In this document: positions 26,940 to 35,570 of the stretch, one piece after another
How the letters are laid out: every line of letters begins with the position of its first letter
Position numbering within the stretch: the stretch's first letter is position 1
Source of the DNA: Gammaproteobacteria bacterium
GTDB taxonomy: Bacteria; Pseudomonadota; Gammaproteobacteria; Steroidobacterales; Steroidobacteraceae
Assembly (NCBI GenBank): GCA_024642505.1
Contig: JAHEAZ010000001.1
Coordinates: forward strand, 1 to 64,000
DNA: 64,000 nt
Direction of reading: 5' to 3'
Translations under genes and position numbers: made by a program
Notes under the pieces: model-generated
The model's database searches: none
Told to the model about the DNA's origin: nothing
The model's input: only the letters and a program-made list of their open reading frames with translations

Positions 26940-26952
26940 ATCAGGACTTTCA

Positions 26953-29184
26953 ATGAAAAAGCGTTCAAGTTGGCAGGATCGTGATCCTCGTTTCCGCGAG
27001 GAGTCAGGGCGCTATGAACAGCCTATCCCGAGCCGGCAATTCATCGTTCAAGCGCTGTCCGAGGCTGGCCAGCCACTCGGCTTCGATGGCCTCTGTGGCT
27101 ACCTCGGAGTCAAGGACCGAGCCGTCCGGCAGGCACTGACCAAGCGCCTCGGCGCAATGGTGCGCGACGGGCAGCTGCTGCTGAACCGTGCCGAGGAATA
27201 CTGCTTGCTGGAGCGGCTGCAGCTGGTCGTCGGCACGGTCAGCGGTCACAAGGACGGGTTCGGCTTCCTTCGGCCGGAGGACGGGGGTGATGACGTCTTC
27301 CTCGCCTATAGGCAGATGCGGCAGGTCATGCATGGCGACCGGGTCGCGGTGCGGGTTGCCGGCGAGGACGCACGCGGGCGCAAGGAAGGCACCCTGGTCG
27401 AGGTGCTCGAGCGGCGTACCCGCGAGGTAGCCGGCAAGTTCACTTTCGAGTCGGGCGTCGGCTTCATCACGCCGGACAATCGCAGGATCAGCCACCGCAT
27501 CGTGATACCGGCGAGCGCGCGAGGCGGGGCCGAGTCCGGCGATCTCGTCGTAGCGGAGATTGTCGAGCCGCCGACCGCGCGTGCCGATCCTATCGGTCGT
27601 GTTACCCGAATCCTGCCGGAGGCCGGAGCCGCGGGCACGGCGATCGAGCTTGCCATCGCCTCTCATGGACTGTCGCACGAGTTTCCGGCAGCCGCATTGC
27701 GGGAAGCCCGGCGCTTTGGCAAGTCGGTGCCCGACACCCTTGAGGGCGGGCGCATCGACCTGCGCAACATCCCGTTGATCACGATTGACGGCGAAGACGC
27801 CCGCGATTTTGATGACGCGGTCTTTGCGGAGACAACCCGCAGTGGTTTCCGTCTGTTGGTGGCGATTGCCGACGTGAGTCATTACGTGACGCCCGGCACG
27901 GCGCTCGATGCAGAAGCCCGTGAGCGGGCGACGTCGGTCTACTTCCCTGGCCGCGTAATTCCCATGCTGCCCGAGCAGCTTTCGAACCAGCTGTGTTCGC
28001 TGATGCCGGACGTAGAGCGACTGTGCATGGTCTGTGACATGAGCGTCACCGGCGAAGGCAGGATCTCGCGGTCGCGCTTCTATTCGGGCCTGATGCGATC
28101 GTGTGCTCGCCTTACCTACACCCGTGTTGCCGCGGCTCTGGTAGAGCGGGATGTCGCGACGCGCCTGGAACTGGCACCCGCGATGCCTGTGCTCGAGACA
28201 CTACATGAGGTCTACCGCGCGTTGCGCCGCCACCGCGAGGCCCGTGGCGCGCTCGACTTCGAGGCACCGGAGGTCAAGGTGCTCGTGGACGCAGGCGGCC
28301 AGGTCACCGACATTCGCGCATTTCCGCGCAACGATGCACACCGCCTGATAGAGGAATGCATGATCGCGGCCAATGTCGAGGCGGCGAAGTTCCTGAAGAA
28401 ACACAAGATGCCGGCACTGTTCCGCATCCATGGCGTGCCGGAAGAAGAGCGCATCGTGGACCTCAAGCGCTTTCTCGCCATGCGCGGGGTTCACCTTGAG
28501 ACAGGCCAGGAACTCGAGCCGGCACGACTGCAGAAAGTCCTGCAACAGGTCGCGGACCGGCCCGACGCGGCGGTGCTCGAGAATGCAATTATCCGCTCGT
28601 TGCCTCAGGCGCTATACCAGCCGCTGAACATTGGCCATTTCGGTCTCGCGCTGAGTGAGTACGTGCATTTCACCTCGCCAATCCGGCGATATCCCGACCT
28701 GCTGGTTCATCGCGCGATCCGTCATGCGATCGCCGGCGGTACCGCTGGCGACTTCGAACACTCCACCCATGAAATGGAACAGCTGGGACAGGAATGCTCT
28801 CTCAGGGAGCGCAAGGCCGACGAGGCCGCCCGCTCGGTAGTGGCCTTCCTCAAGTGTGAGTTCATGAAGGACCGGATAGGCGAGGAGTTCGACGCGGTTG
28901 CGACCGGGGTAACGGACTTTGGTGTGTTCGTCCAGTTGAAGGAATGGCAGGTAGACGGGCTGGTTCACGTCACCTCCCTGCCTCGCGACTACTTTCGCTT
29001 CCATGAAGACGACCGCATGCTGGTTGGAGAGCGGACTGGCCAGCGTTACGGCATTGGTGACGAACTTCGGGTGCGGCTGGTGCGTGTGGACTCGGCGGAT
29101 CGCAAGATCGACTTTGAGCTGATCGACAAGCTTGGCGCTGCATTCCATCCGCGGCGCGCCAAGCGGGGGGGCAGGCGCAAGTGA
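26953..29184 (+). CDS. rnr: Ribonuclease R
   Basis: Processive 3'-5' exoribonuclease that degrades structured RNA. An N-terminal winged helix (IPSRQFIVQALSEAGQPLGF) is followed by cold-shock domains (VVGTVSGHKDGFGFLRPEDG), the RNB catalytic domain with IDGEDARDFDDAVFAE (metal-binding Asp residues), YFPGRVIPMLPEQLSN, and FGLALSEYVHFTSPIRRYPD, then an S1 domain (VATGVTDFGVFVQL) and a basic tail RAKRGGRRK. Length 743 aa. rlmB overlaps its stop codon. Confidence 0.97.
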   Translation: MKKRSSWQDRDPRFREESGRYEQPIPSRQFIVQALSEAGQPLGFDGLCGYLGVKDRAVRQALTKRLGAMVRDGQLLLNRAEEYCLLERLQLVVGTVSGHKDGFGFLRPEDGGDDVFLAYRQMRQVMHGDRVAVRVAGEDARGRKEGTLVEVLERRTREVAGKFTFESGVGFITPDNRRISHRIVIPASARGGAESGDLVVAEIVEPPTARADPIGRVTRILPEAGAAGTAIELAIASHGLSHEFPAAALREARRFGKSVPDTLEGGRIDLRNIPLITIDGEDARDFDDAVFAETTRSGFRLLVAIADVSHYVTPGTALDAEARERATSVYFPGRVIPMLPEQLSNQLCSLMPDVERLCMVCDMSVTGEGRISRSRFYSGLMRSCARLTYTRVAAALVERDVATRLELAPAMPVLETLHEVYRALRRHREARGALDFEAPEVKVLVDAGGQVTDIRAFPRNDAHRLIEECMIAANVEAAKFLKKHKMPALFRIHGVPEEERIVDLKRFLAMRGVHLETGQELEPARLQKVLQQVADRPDAAVLENAIIRSLPQALYQPLNIGHFGLALSEYVHFTSPIRRYPDLLVHRAIRHAIAGGTAGDFEHSTHEMEQLGQECSLRERKADEAARSVVAFLKCEFMKDRIGEEFDAVATGVTDFGVFVQLKEWQVDGLVHVTSLPRDYFRFHEDDRMLVGERTGQRYGIGDELRVRLVRVDSADRKIDFELIDKLGAAFHPRRAKRGGRRK

Positions 29185-29921
29185 GTGGGGCCGGCATCGT
29201 CTACGGTTTCCACGCCGTGCGCGTGTTGCTCGAACGCTTCCCAGAGCGGGTGCGCCAGGTCTGGCTGCAGAAAGGAAGGGAGGACTCGCGCACGACTGGC
29301 ATACGCTCGCTGGCGGAAGGGCGGCGCGTCCGTGTCGGATCGCGATCCATTGCTGAGCTTGAGCGGCTGGCCGGCGAGGGTGTTCATCAGGGGGTGGTGG
29401 CGGAGATCGAACCCGCACCACTGCCAACCGAGGACGATCTCGATGGCATGGTGCAGGCGTCCGGGAACGATGTCCTGCTGCTGGTACTCGATGGCGTCCA
29501 GGATCCCCACAATCTGGGCGCCTGCCTGCGCAGCGCGGATTCGGCTGGCGCGATCGCGGTCGTCGCGCCCAGGGACCGTGCCGCCAGCCTGACGCCAGCG
29601 GCGCGGAAGGTTGCCGCAGGGGCTGCCGAGACCGTCCCGTTCATCCAGGTTACCAACCTCGTCAGGACCCTCAGGCACCTGAAGGAACTAGGCGTCTGGA
29701 TAGTTGGGACCGAGGGGGACGCAGGCAAGGATCTGTACGAGGCCGATCTACGGGGGCCGCTGGCCATTGTGATGGGTGCGGAGGGGCGAGGCATGCGGCG
29801 ACTGACCCGGGAAGCCTGCGATTTCACGGTCCGCCTACCCATGCGTGGGGTCGTGGAGTCCCTCAACGTCTCGGTCGCCACCGGAGTCGTGCTCTACGAG
29901 GTGCTGCGACAGCGTCGATGA
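29181..29921 (+). CDS. rlmB: 23S rRNA (guanosine-2'-O-)-methyltransferase RlmB
   Basis: SPOUT-class enzyme methylating G2251 of 23S rRNA. The N-terminal substrate-binding domain (GIVYGFHAVRVLLERFPERV) is followed by the knot domain with VLDGVQDPHNLGACLRSADS, VVAPRDRAASLTPAARKVAA, and VMGAEGRGMRRLTREACD with RLPMRGVVESLNVSVA. Length 246 aa. The GTG start overlaps the rnr stop (GTGA), a coupled pair as in E. coli. Confidence 0.96.
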   Translation: MSGAGIVYGFHAVRVLLERFPERVRQVWLQKGREDSRTTGIRSLAEGRRVRVGSRSIAELERLAGEGVHQGVVAEIEPAPLPTEDDLDGMVQASGNDVLLLVLDGVQDPHNLGACLRSADSAGAIAVVAPRDRAASLTPAARKVAAGAAETVPFIQVTNLVRTLRHLKELGVWIVGTEGDAGKDLYEADLRGPLAIVMGAEGRGMRRLTREACDFTVRLPMRGVVESLNVSVATGVVLYEVLRQRR

Positions 29922-30318
29922 CTGGTTCGGGGATCAACCGCGCGGCTTTGGCCGAGGCGGCGATGATTCGGGCCGGGCCTCAGGATGCGGGCTGCCCCCC
30001 CTTTTTTCGCCCCGAAAGCCGCCGGTTGCCTGAAGGGGAACCTCCGTCCTGGCCGCGCGCCGCCTTGGCACCGTGACGCACTGTTCGGGCGCGGGAGGGC
30101 CGGTTCCCGGAGCGCGCGAGTTTCTACCTTTCCGAGCGAGCGCAGGATGGACGGGCCCGACCAGCGCCCGCCCTTCAGGAGCGCGGCACCTATACGGTTG
30201 CGGAATGCCAGGGATTCCGCTACCTTACGCACCCTTTCTGCGCGCCCGGCGGGCGCGTTTCTCCTTGCCTTACCGCGTTGCGTCTCGCGGGAGGCAAACC
30301 CGTAAGGAGGTAACAAAG
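29922..30318 (+). promoter_or_regulatory. 397-nt leader/intergenic region before rpsF
   Basis: No gene is supported here. Features seen: a T6 run at about 30003; a hairpin GCGGAAT/ATTCCGC within the stretch near 30200; a compact GC hairpin CGCGCCC-GGC-GGGCGCG followed by TTTCTCCTT at 30241-30266, terminator-like; and a perfect Shine-Dalgarno TAAGGAGGT before rpsF. A long structured leader fits autoregulation of the rpsF operon by S6:S18, which is known in bacteria; I could not confirm the specific S6:S18 motif. No strong promoter hexamers stand out. Confidence 0.4.
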
Positions 30319-30804
30319 ATGCGTCATTACGAGATAGTGTTTCTCGTCCATCCCGATCAGAGCGAACAGGTGCCGGCCATGGTCGAGCGCTACCGCGGCA
30401 TGATTACCGCGGGTGGTGGCCAGGTGCATCGACTCGAGGACTGGGGCCGGCGGCAGCTGGCTTTCCCAATCAAGAAGATCCACAAGGCCCATTACGTGAT
30501 GATGAACGTCGAGTGCGACGGCAAGGTACTCGAAGAGATCATCGATGCGTTCCGGTTCAGCGATGCCGTACTCCGTCACCTGGTTATCAAGATGGACCAG
30601 GCGGTCACCGAACCTTCGCCGATGGCGAAGGCCTCGGAAGAAAAGGAGCGCGATGATCGCGGCGATCGTGATGATCGCGGGGATCGTTATGATCGTGGCG
30701 ACCGTGGCGACCGTGGCGACCGTGGCGACCGTGGCGACCGCCGTGATCGCGAAGTCGGTGGCGAGTCGCGTGGCGAGCAGGACTCTGCCGTCAGCGGCGA
30801 TTGA
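30319..30804 (+). CDS. rpsF: 30S ribosomal protein S6
   Basis: Binds S18 on the platform of the 30S subunit. The family core is [55 protein letters not shown] and [11 protein letters not shown]. The start is unambiguous, with TAAGGAGGT upstream. At 161 aa it is longer than usual because of a C-terminal tail after about residue 110 dominated by Asp-Arg-Gly repeats, encoded by a 9-bp tandem repeat. rpsR follows after 15 nt. Confidence 0.97.
   Translation: MRHYEIVFLVHPDQSEQVPAMVERYRGMITAGGGQVHRLEDWGRRQLAFPIKKIHKAHYVMMNVECDGKVLEEIIDAFRFSDAVLRHLVIKMDQAVTEPSPMAKASEEKERDDRGDRDDRGDRYDRGDRGDRGDRGDRGDRRDREVGGESRGEQDSAVSGD
30652..30747 (+). repeat. Tandem repeat encoding the DRG tail of S6
   Basis: A 9-bp unit, GACCGTGGC with variants GATCGTGGC and GATCGCGGC, runs in frame through the 3' end of rpsF; four exact copies are consecutive at 30700-30735. 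It encodes repeated Gly-Asp-Arg. Such an array is prone to length change by slippage, always in steps of three codons so that the frame is kept. Confidence 0.85.
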
Positions 30805-30819
30805 TCAAAGGACAGGAAC

Positions 30820-31044
30820 ATGTCACGTTTTTTCCGTCGTAAGAAGTTCTGCAAGTTCACGGCCGAGGGCACCGACCAGATCGATTACAAGGACCTGGCG
30901 ACCCTCAAGGGCTACATCACCGAAACCGGCAAGATCGTGCCCAGCCGTATTACCGGAACACGTTCGTTCTACCAGCGTCAGTTGGCGGTGGCGATCAAGC
31001 GTGCCCGGTTCCTTGCGCTGCTGCCCTATACCGACCAGCACTGA
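30820..31044 (+). CDS. rpsR: 30S ribosomal protein S18
   Basis: Small basic ribosomal protein, 74 aa. [38 protein letters not shown] and [18 protein letters not shown] are the conserved family blocks. It has AAAGGACAG before its ATG. Position between rpsF and the membrane gene before rplI is standard. Confidence 0.98.
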   Translation: MSRFFRRKKFCKFTAEGTDQIDYKDLATLKGYITETGKIVPSRITGTRSFYQRQLAVAIKRARFLALLPYTDQH

Positions 31045-31080
31045 CGCGGCCCGGCCGCGTCACGGCTCGCCTGTGACGCC

Positions 31081-32013
31081 ATGAAGAAACTAGCCGAGTG
31101 GCTGACAGCACAGCCCGCGCGCGGGTTGATCGCCGCGGCAGTGCTGGCCGTCCTGTCGCTGTTGGCGTTGCCGATTCTGGCGTGGGTGCCTGCAGGACTG
31201 GTGGTGCTGGTGCTGCTGGCAAATGGCTCCATGGCGGGAGGATTGGCTGCGCTTGTTGCGGCACTGCCCATCGCCTGGGGCTTCTCGCCGGTGCTGGGGC
31301 TGACCGGGTCGCTGATCATCGCTGGGGCAGTTCTCCTGCCGGCCTACGCCGCGGGCAGGTTGCTGAACTCGACCCGCAGCCTGAGTTTCGTGTTCCAGGC
31401 GGCGACGCTCGCTGCCTGTGCTCTGGTACTGCTGGTCCGGTTGCTGCTCGGCGATCCGACCGGGGTCTTGATGCCGCTGCTGGACTATGTACGTCCGGCG
31501 CTGGAAGAGACCGCCCGGGTCCTGTCCGAGATGGGCGTCGAGCGAACCCCGGAAGAAATCGGGGAAGCGACGGCGCGGGTAGCCTGGGCGACGGGCGCAT
31601 GGATGTTGTTGCTGCATACGATGCTGTCGCTGTTTGCTGGCCTGTGGGCCTTCGGGATGCTCCGCGAGCATGGCCTGTTTGGCCGGGAATTTCGCGCGTT
31701 ACGGCTGGGTACTTTGGTGGCGTGGCTGACGGCGGTGGCGCTGGCTGTCAGCTTTGCGACCCAACTGGCCGTCGGGCAAGCCTGGCAGCCGGCGGAAGAC
31801 CTGTTGTTCGTGCTGGCCTGCGCGTTTCTCCTGCAGGCGCTGGCAGTCGTGCACGGACTACGGCAGCAACAGGCGATCGGCTCGGCGCCGGTCGCGCTGG
31901 CCTACGTCGCAGTACTGCTGCTGCCGATGGCCATGGTAGGACTGGGTTTTGCGGATACCTGGGTTCGTTTTCGGGACCGATTCGGGGCACGCTCCGGGCC
32001 GGCGCAAGGTTGA
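31081..32013 (+). CDS. DUF2232-type membrane protein of the rpsR-rplI interval
   Basis: A 310-aa hydrophobic protein with about eight membrane segments, for example GLIAAAVLAVLSLLALPILA, VLVLLANGSMAGGLAALVAA, WMLLLHTMLSLFAGLWAFGM and VALAYVAVLLLPMAMVGLGF. It occupies the place between rpsR and rplI where gammaproteobacteria such as Pseudomonas keep a DUF2232/YybS-like gene. No catalytic motif is visible; function unknown. Family assignment rests on topology and synteny. Confidence 0.75.
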   Translation: MKKLAEWLTAQPARGLIAAAVLAVLSLLALPILAWVPAGLVVLVLLANGSMAGGLAALVAALPIAWGFSPVLGLTGSLIIAGAVLLPAYAAGRLLNSTRSLSFVFQAATLAACALVLLVRLLLGDPTGVLMPLLDYVRPALEETARVLSEMGVERTPEEIGEATARVAWATGAWMLLLHTMLSLFAGLWAFGMLREHGLFGREFRALRLGTLVAWLTAVALAVSFATQLAVGQAWQPAEDLLFVLACAFLLQALAVVHGLRQQQAIGSAPVALAYVAVLLLPMAMVGLGFADTWVRFRDRFGARSGPAQG

Positions 32014-32086
32014 AGCGCGGCGCTTTCCGTCTTCCGGAAGCGATCGCGAATGAAACAATCACCATAGAGACAGAGACGGTGCAATC

Positions 32087-32536
32087 ATGGAAGTAATCCT
32101 CCTGCAGAAGGTTGCCAACCTTGGCAACATCGGCGACCGGGTCACGGTCAAGTCGGGATTTGGACGCAATTACCTGCTACCGAGCGGCAAGGCGACCGTT
32201 GCGACCCCCGAGCATATAGCCGCATTCGAGGCACGCCGCGTCGAGCTCGAGGCCAAGGCGGCTGGTGATCTGGTCGGCGCGCAGGCGCGTGCGGCCATTC
32301 TCGAGGGCTTCACCCTGACGATGACGGCCAAGGCCGGCAACGAAGGAAAGCTGTTCGGGTCGATCGGCACTGCCGACATCGCCGAGGCCTGCAAGGCTGC
32401 TGGCCAGGAAATTGAGCGTTCCGAAGTTCGCCTGCCGGGCGGGCCGCTGCGCATGGTGGGTGAGCACGTCGTCACCCTGCACCTGCACGCTGACGTGGAT
32501 GTCAGCCTGCCTGTGACTATCGTCGCCGAGGAGTAA
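32087..32536 (+). CDS. rplI: 50S ribosomal protein L9
   Basis: The N-terminal domain MEVILLQKVANLGNIGDRVT, then VKSGFGRNYLLPSGKA, a long connecting helix rich in Glu and Ala, and the C-terminal RNA-binding domain (GNEGKLFGSIGTADIAEA, then HADVDVSLPVTIVAE). Length 149 aa is typical. Confidence 0.98.
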   Translation: MEVILLQKVANLGNIGDRVTVKSGFGRNYLLPSGKATVATPEHIAAFEARRVELEAKAAGDLVGAQARAAILEGFTLTMTAKAGNEGKLFGSIGTADIAEACKAAGQEIERSEVRLPGGPLRMVGEHVVTLHLHADVDVSLPVTIVAEE

Positions 32537-32549
32537 ACTCGGTCCACAA

Positions 32550-32568
32550 GCGGGCCGCTGGGGCCCGC
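32550..32568 (+). other. Hairpin between rplI and dnaB
   Basis: GCGGGCC and GGCCCGC form a 7-bp GC stem with a 5-nt loop in the 44-nt gap. No T-tract follows, so at most a weak attenuator or processing site between the ribosomal genes and dnaB. Confidence 0.3.
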
Positions 32569-32580
32569 ACAGGTCCAGTT

Positions 32581-33978
32581 ATGGCAGTGGCTCCAACCCG
32601 GCCCCGTAGTGTCGATCGTGGCGGCACCGACGCGATCCGCATGCCGCCTCACTCTGTCGAGGCGGAGCAGGCGGTGCTGGGTGGCCTCATGCTGGACTCG
32701 AATGCATGGGATGCCGTCGCCGATATCGTTTCGGCAGCCGACTTCTATCGGCGCGATCACCGGCTGATCTTTGAGGCGGTAGCCGAGGTAGTCGAGCGTC
32801 GTGGTCCCTGTGATGCAGTGACGGTTTCGGAACACCTGGAGCGCAAGGGGCTGTCCGATGAGACCGGCGGCCTTGCCTACCTTGGCACACTGGCTCGAGA
32901 TACGCCCAGCGCGGCCAATGTACGTAGCTATGCCGAGATCGTCCGGGAGCGCGCGATCCTCAGGCAGCTGATCGCGGCGGGTGGAGAGATCGCTTCTTCG
33001 GCGCTCGAGAGCAGTGGCCGCACGGCGACCGAGCTTGTCGACGAGGCCGAGCGGCGCGTATTCGAGATTGCGGAACGCGGCACCCGCTCCCGAACCGGCT
33101 TCCAGTCCGTGAAGGAAATCCTGCCGGCGACGGTAGACAGGCTCGACTCCCTGCATCAGAACCCGGGTCAGCTGACCGGCGTCGCAACTGGCTTCACGGA
33201 CCTGGACCGCATGACCACGGGCCTGCAACCAGGAGACCTGGTCGTCATTGCCGGCCGCCCGTCGATGGGCAAGACGACGCTGGCGGTGAATATCGCCGAG
33301 AACGCCGCGATCGGAAAAGGCGTTCCGACGGCGGTATTCTCGATGGAGATGTCGGCCGAACAACTGACGCTGCGAATGATTTCCTCGCTGGGCCGGGTCA
33401 ACCAGGGGCATTTGCGCACCGGTCGGTGTTCGGACGAGGACTGGTCGCGGATCAACGGCGCCATCGCGCAGCTGTCCGAGGCGCCGCTGTTCGTGGACGA
33501 GACGCCGGCACTTACTCCCACCGAAATCCGGGCCCGAGCGCGACGGCTCAAGCGCGAGAAGGGGCTCGGTCTCATCGTGGTGGACTACCTGCAGCTCATG
33601 CAGGTGTCTGGCACCAAGGAGAATCGTGCGACGGAGATTTCGGAGATTTCGCGGGGCCTCAAGGCACTTGGCAAGGAGCTTCAGGTGCCGGTGATCGCAC
33701 TATCCCAGCTCAACCGAAGCGTCGAGCAGCGCACCGAGAAAAGGCCGGTAATGTCGGACCTGCGGGAATCGGGTGCTATCGAACAGGACGCGGACGTGAT
33801 CATGATGATCTACCGCGAGGAAGTGTACGAGCCAAACACGACCCGCAAGGGCATCGCCGACATCATCATCGCCAAGCAACGTAACGGCCCGGTCGGGGAG
33901 GTGCACCTTACTTTCCTGGGTGAATACACGCGCTTCGAGAACCTGGTGGCTGAGTCCTACGGCGAAGGCGTGTTCTGA
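32581..33978 (+). CDS. dnaB: Replicative DNA helicase DnaB
   Basis: Hexameric 5'-3' helicase at the replication fork. The N-terminal domain starts at PPHSVEAEQAVLGGLMLD; the RecA-like domain has VVIAGRPSMGKTTLAVNIAE (Walker A), VFSMEMSAEQLTLRMISS, LIVVDYLQLM (Walker B), VIALSQLNRSVEQR, and MSDLRESGAIEQDADVI with the arginine finger region. Length 465 aa, with no intein. Order rplI-dnaB-alr is standard. Confidence 0.98.
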   Translation: MAVAPTRPRSVDRGGTDAIRMPPHSVEAEQAVLGGLMLDSNAWDAVADIVSAADFYRRDHRLIFEAVAEVVERRGPCDAVTVSEHLERKGLSDETGGLAYLGTLARDTPSAANVRSYAEIVRERAILRQLIAAGGEIASSALESSGRTATELVDEAERRVFEIAERGTRSRTGFQSVKEILPATVDRLDSLHQNPGQLTGVATGFTDLDRMTTGLQPGDLVVIAGRPSMGKTTLAVNIAENAAIGKGVPTAVFSMEMSAEQLTLRMISSLGRVNQGHLRTGRCSDEDWSRINGAIAQLSEAPLFVDETPALTPTEIRARARRLKREKGLGLIVVDYLQLMQVSGTKENRATEISEISRGLKALGKELQVPVIALSQLNRSVEQRTEKRPVMSDLRESGAIEQDADVIMMIYREEVYEPNTTRKGIADIIIAKQRNGPVGEVHLTFLGEYTRFENLVAESYGEGVF

Positions 33979-33985
33979 GCGCGGC

Positions 33986-35062
33986 ATGACGCCTGTCATC
34001 CGCGCGATCGTTGATACCGCCGCGCTACGCCACAATCTCGGACGCGTGCGGCACCTCGCACCCCGCTCCAGGGTGCTTGCTGTCATCAAGGCCAATGCCT
34101 ACGGACACGGAATCGTGCCGACCGCGGTTGCCCTGGCGGGCGCCGACGGATTCGCGGTAGCGCGACTCGAGGAGGGCATCGCCCTGCGCGCCGCCGGGCT
34201 GAGGCATCGTGTCGTGTTGCTGGAAGGTGTCTTCAGTGCCGAACAGCTGCGCCAGGCAGCCGATCATGACTTCGAGATCATGGTGCACGAACCGGAGCAG
34301 CTCGCACTACTGGAGGCACATCGCGGCGATCGGCCGTTCCGCGTGTGGTTCAAGATCGATACCGGCATGAACAGACTCGGCTTCAAGCCGCCGCAAGTGG
34401 CGGCCGCGCTTTCGCGCCTGGGTGCCTGCGATGCCGTCGCCAAGCCGCTGACCTTGGTTACGCACCTGGCCAGCGCTGACGCCCGGGACGGCGCCAGCAC
34501 GAATGCGCAACTGGCCTTGTTCGACCGGCTTGTGGAGGGCATTCCTGGTGAGCGCAGCATCGCAAACTCGGCCGGCCTGATCGGTTTCGAGCATGCCCGG
34601 GCTGACTGGGTCAGGCCGGGATTGATGCTCTATGGCGTATCGCCACTACAGGATCGCGATGCCGGATCGCTCGGGCTCCGCCCGGCAATGACGTTGGTGA
34701 CGTGTGTAATTGCGGTCAAACAGGTCGATGCGGGTGAACTGGTTGGATACGGTGGCGACTGGACTGCCACGCGACCGACGCGGTTGGCAATTGCCGCCGC
34801 CGGTTATGGCGACGGCTACCCCAGGAATACAGCTTCCGGAACGGCGGTGCTGATCGGCGCTCACCGCGCGTCGCTGGTAGGCCGTGTATCGATGGACATG
34901 ATTGCCATCGACGCAACTGATTTACCTCGGGTCACGGTGGGCGATCCGGTGATCCTGTGGGGTCCGGGCGTGCCGGTCGAGGACGTCGCACGCGCCGCCG
35001 GGACGATACCCTACGAACTCATCTGCGGCGTGAGCCAGCGGGTGCACCTCGACGTACGCTGA
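33986..35062 (+). CDS. alr: Alanine racemase
   Basis: PLP enzyme making D-alanine for peptidoglycan. The PLP lysine is in VLAVIKANAYGHG; substrate-side blocks are FKIDTGMNRLGFKP, VTHLASAD, WVRPGLMLYG, and the second catalytic Tyr region is AAGYGDGYPRNTASG, then GRVSMDMIAIDATDLP. Length 358 aa. The ATG at 33986 follows dnaB by 7 nt; an upstream in-frame start lies inside dnaB and is rejected. Confidence 0.96.
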   Translation: MTPVIRAIVDTAALRHNLGRVRHLAPRSRVLAVIKANAYGHGIVPTAVALAGADGFAVARLEEGIALRAAGLRHRVVLLEGVFSAEQLRQAADHDFEIMVHEPEQLALLEAHRGDRPFRVWFKIDTGMNRLGFKPPQVAAALSRLGACDAVAKPLTLVTHLASADARDGASTNAQLALFDRLVEGIPGERSIANSAGLIGFEHARADWVRPGLMLYGVSPLQDRDAGSLGLRPAMTLVTCVIAVKQVDAGELVGYGGDWTATRPTRLAIAAAGYGDGYPRNTASGTAVLIGAHRASLVGRVSMDMIAIDATDLPRVTVGDPVILWGPGVPVEDVARAAGTIPYELICGVSQRVHLDVR

Positions 35063-35154
35063 ACCTCATGACGGCAGGTGGGGCCGGGTTTTCCGTCTGG
35101 ACCGTGCCGCGCAATTGTTTGTACCCTCGAATCCGGCACAAAAGGAGTTCCGAC

Positions 35155-35565
35155 ATGGCCGCCGAGCTGGGCTTCGAAGCGAACCTACCCCTTTCATTTG
35201 ACGCGGCGATCGTGCGCGTGACCGAGGCACTCAAGAACGAGGGATTCGGGGTGCTGACCCGCATCGACGTTCACGATACCCTGAAGCAGAAGATCGGGGC
35301 GGATTTCCGGCCCTATGTGATCCTCGGCGCCTGCAATCCGCAACTCGCGCACAAGGCTCTGTCCGCGCGCGGCGAGGTCGGGATGATGCTGCCCTGCAAT
35401 GTTACTGTCGAGGCAGCGAGTGCCGACACGAGCCTGGTACGGATCGCTGACCCGGAGATGATGATGACGATCGGGGACCTCGGCTCGGATGCCGTCCTGC
35501 AACAGGTTGGCGGCGAGGCGCGCGCCCGTCTCTTGAGGGTGGTGGAGTCGCTGCGGGCGTCCTGA
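35155..35565 (+). CDS. DUF302 family protein
   Basis: A 136-aa protein: LPLSFDAAIVRVTEALKNEG, GFGVLTRIDVHDTLKQKIG, and YVILGACNPQLAHKAL, followed by MLPCNVTVEAA, match the DUF302 fold. AGGAG sits about 8 nt before the ATG. No signal peptide. Function of the family is unknown; some members are linked to stress or metal/periplasm contexts. Convergent with the FHA gene, 5 nt apart. Confidence 0.87.
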   Translation: MAAELGFEANLPLSFDAAIVRVTEALKNEGFGVLTRIDVHDTLKQKIGADFRPYVILGACNPQLAHKALSARGEVGMMLPCNVTVEAASADTSLVRIADPEMMMTIGDLGSDAVLQQVGGEARARLLRVVESLRAS

Positions 35566-35570
35566 CCGAG

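Noticed and set aside
26786-26952. tRNA-Leu considered as an island boundary
   Set aside because: No integrase or duplicated tRNA end; rnr and rlmB follow in the usual order.
30646-30760. Tandem repeats considered as a CRISPR-like array
   Set aside because: Units are 9 bp with no spacers and are in frame with rpsF; they encode a repetitive tail.
32581-33978. Possible intein in dnaB
   Set aside because: The protein is a normal 465 aa and the Walker A and L4 regions are continuous.
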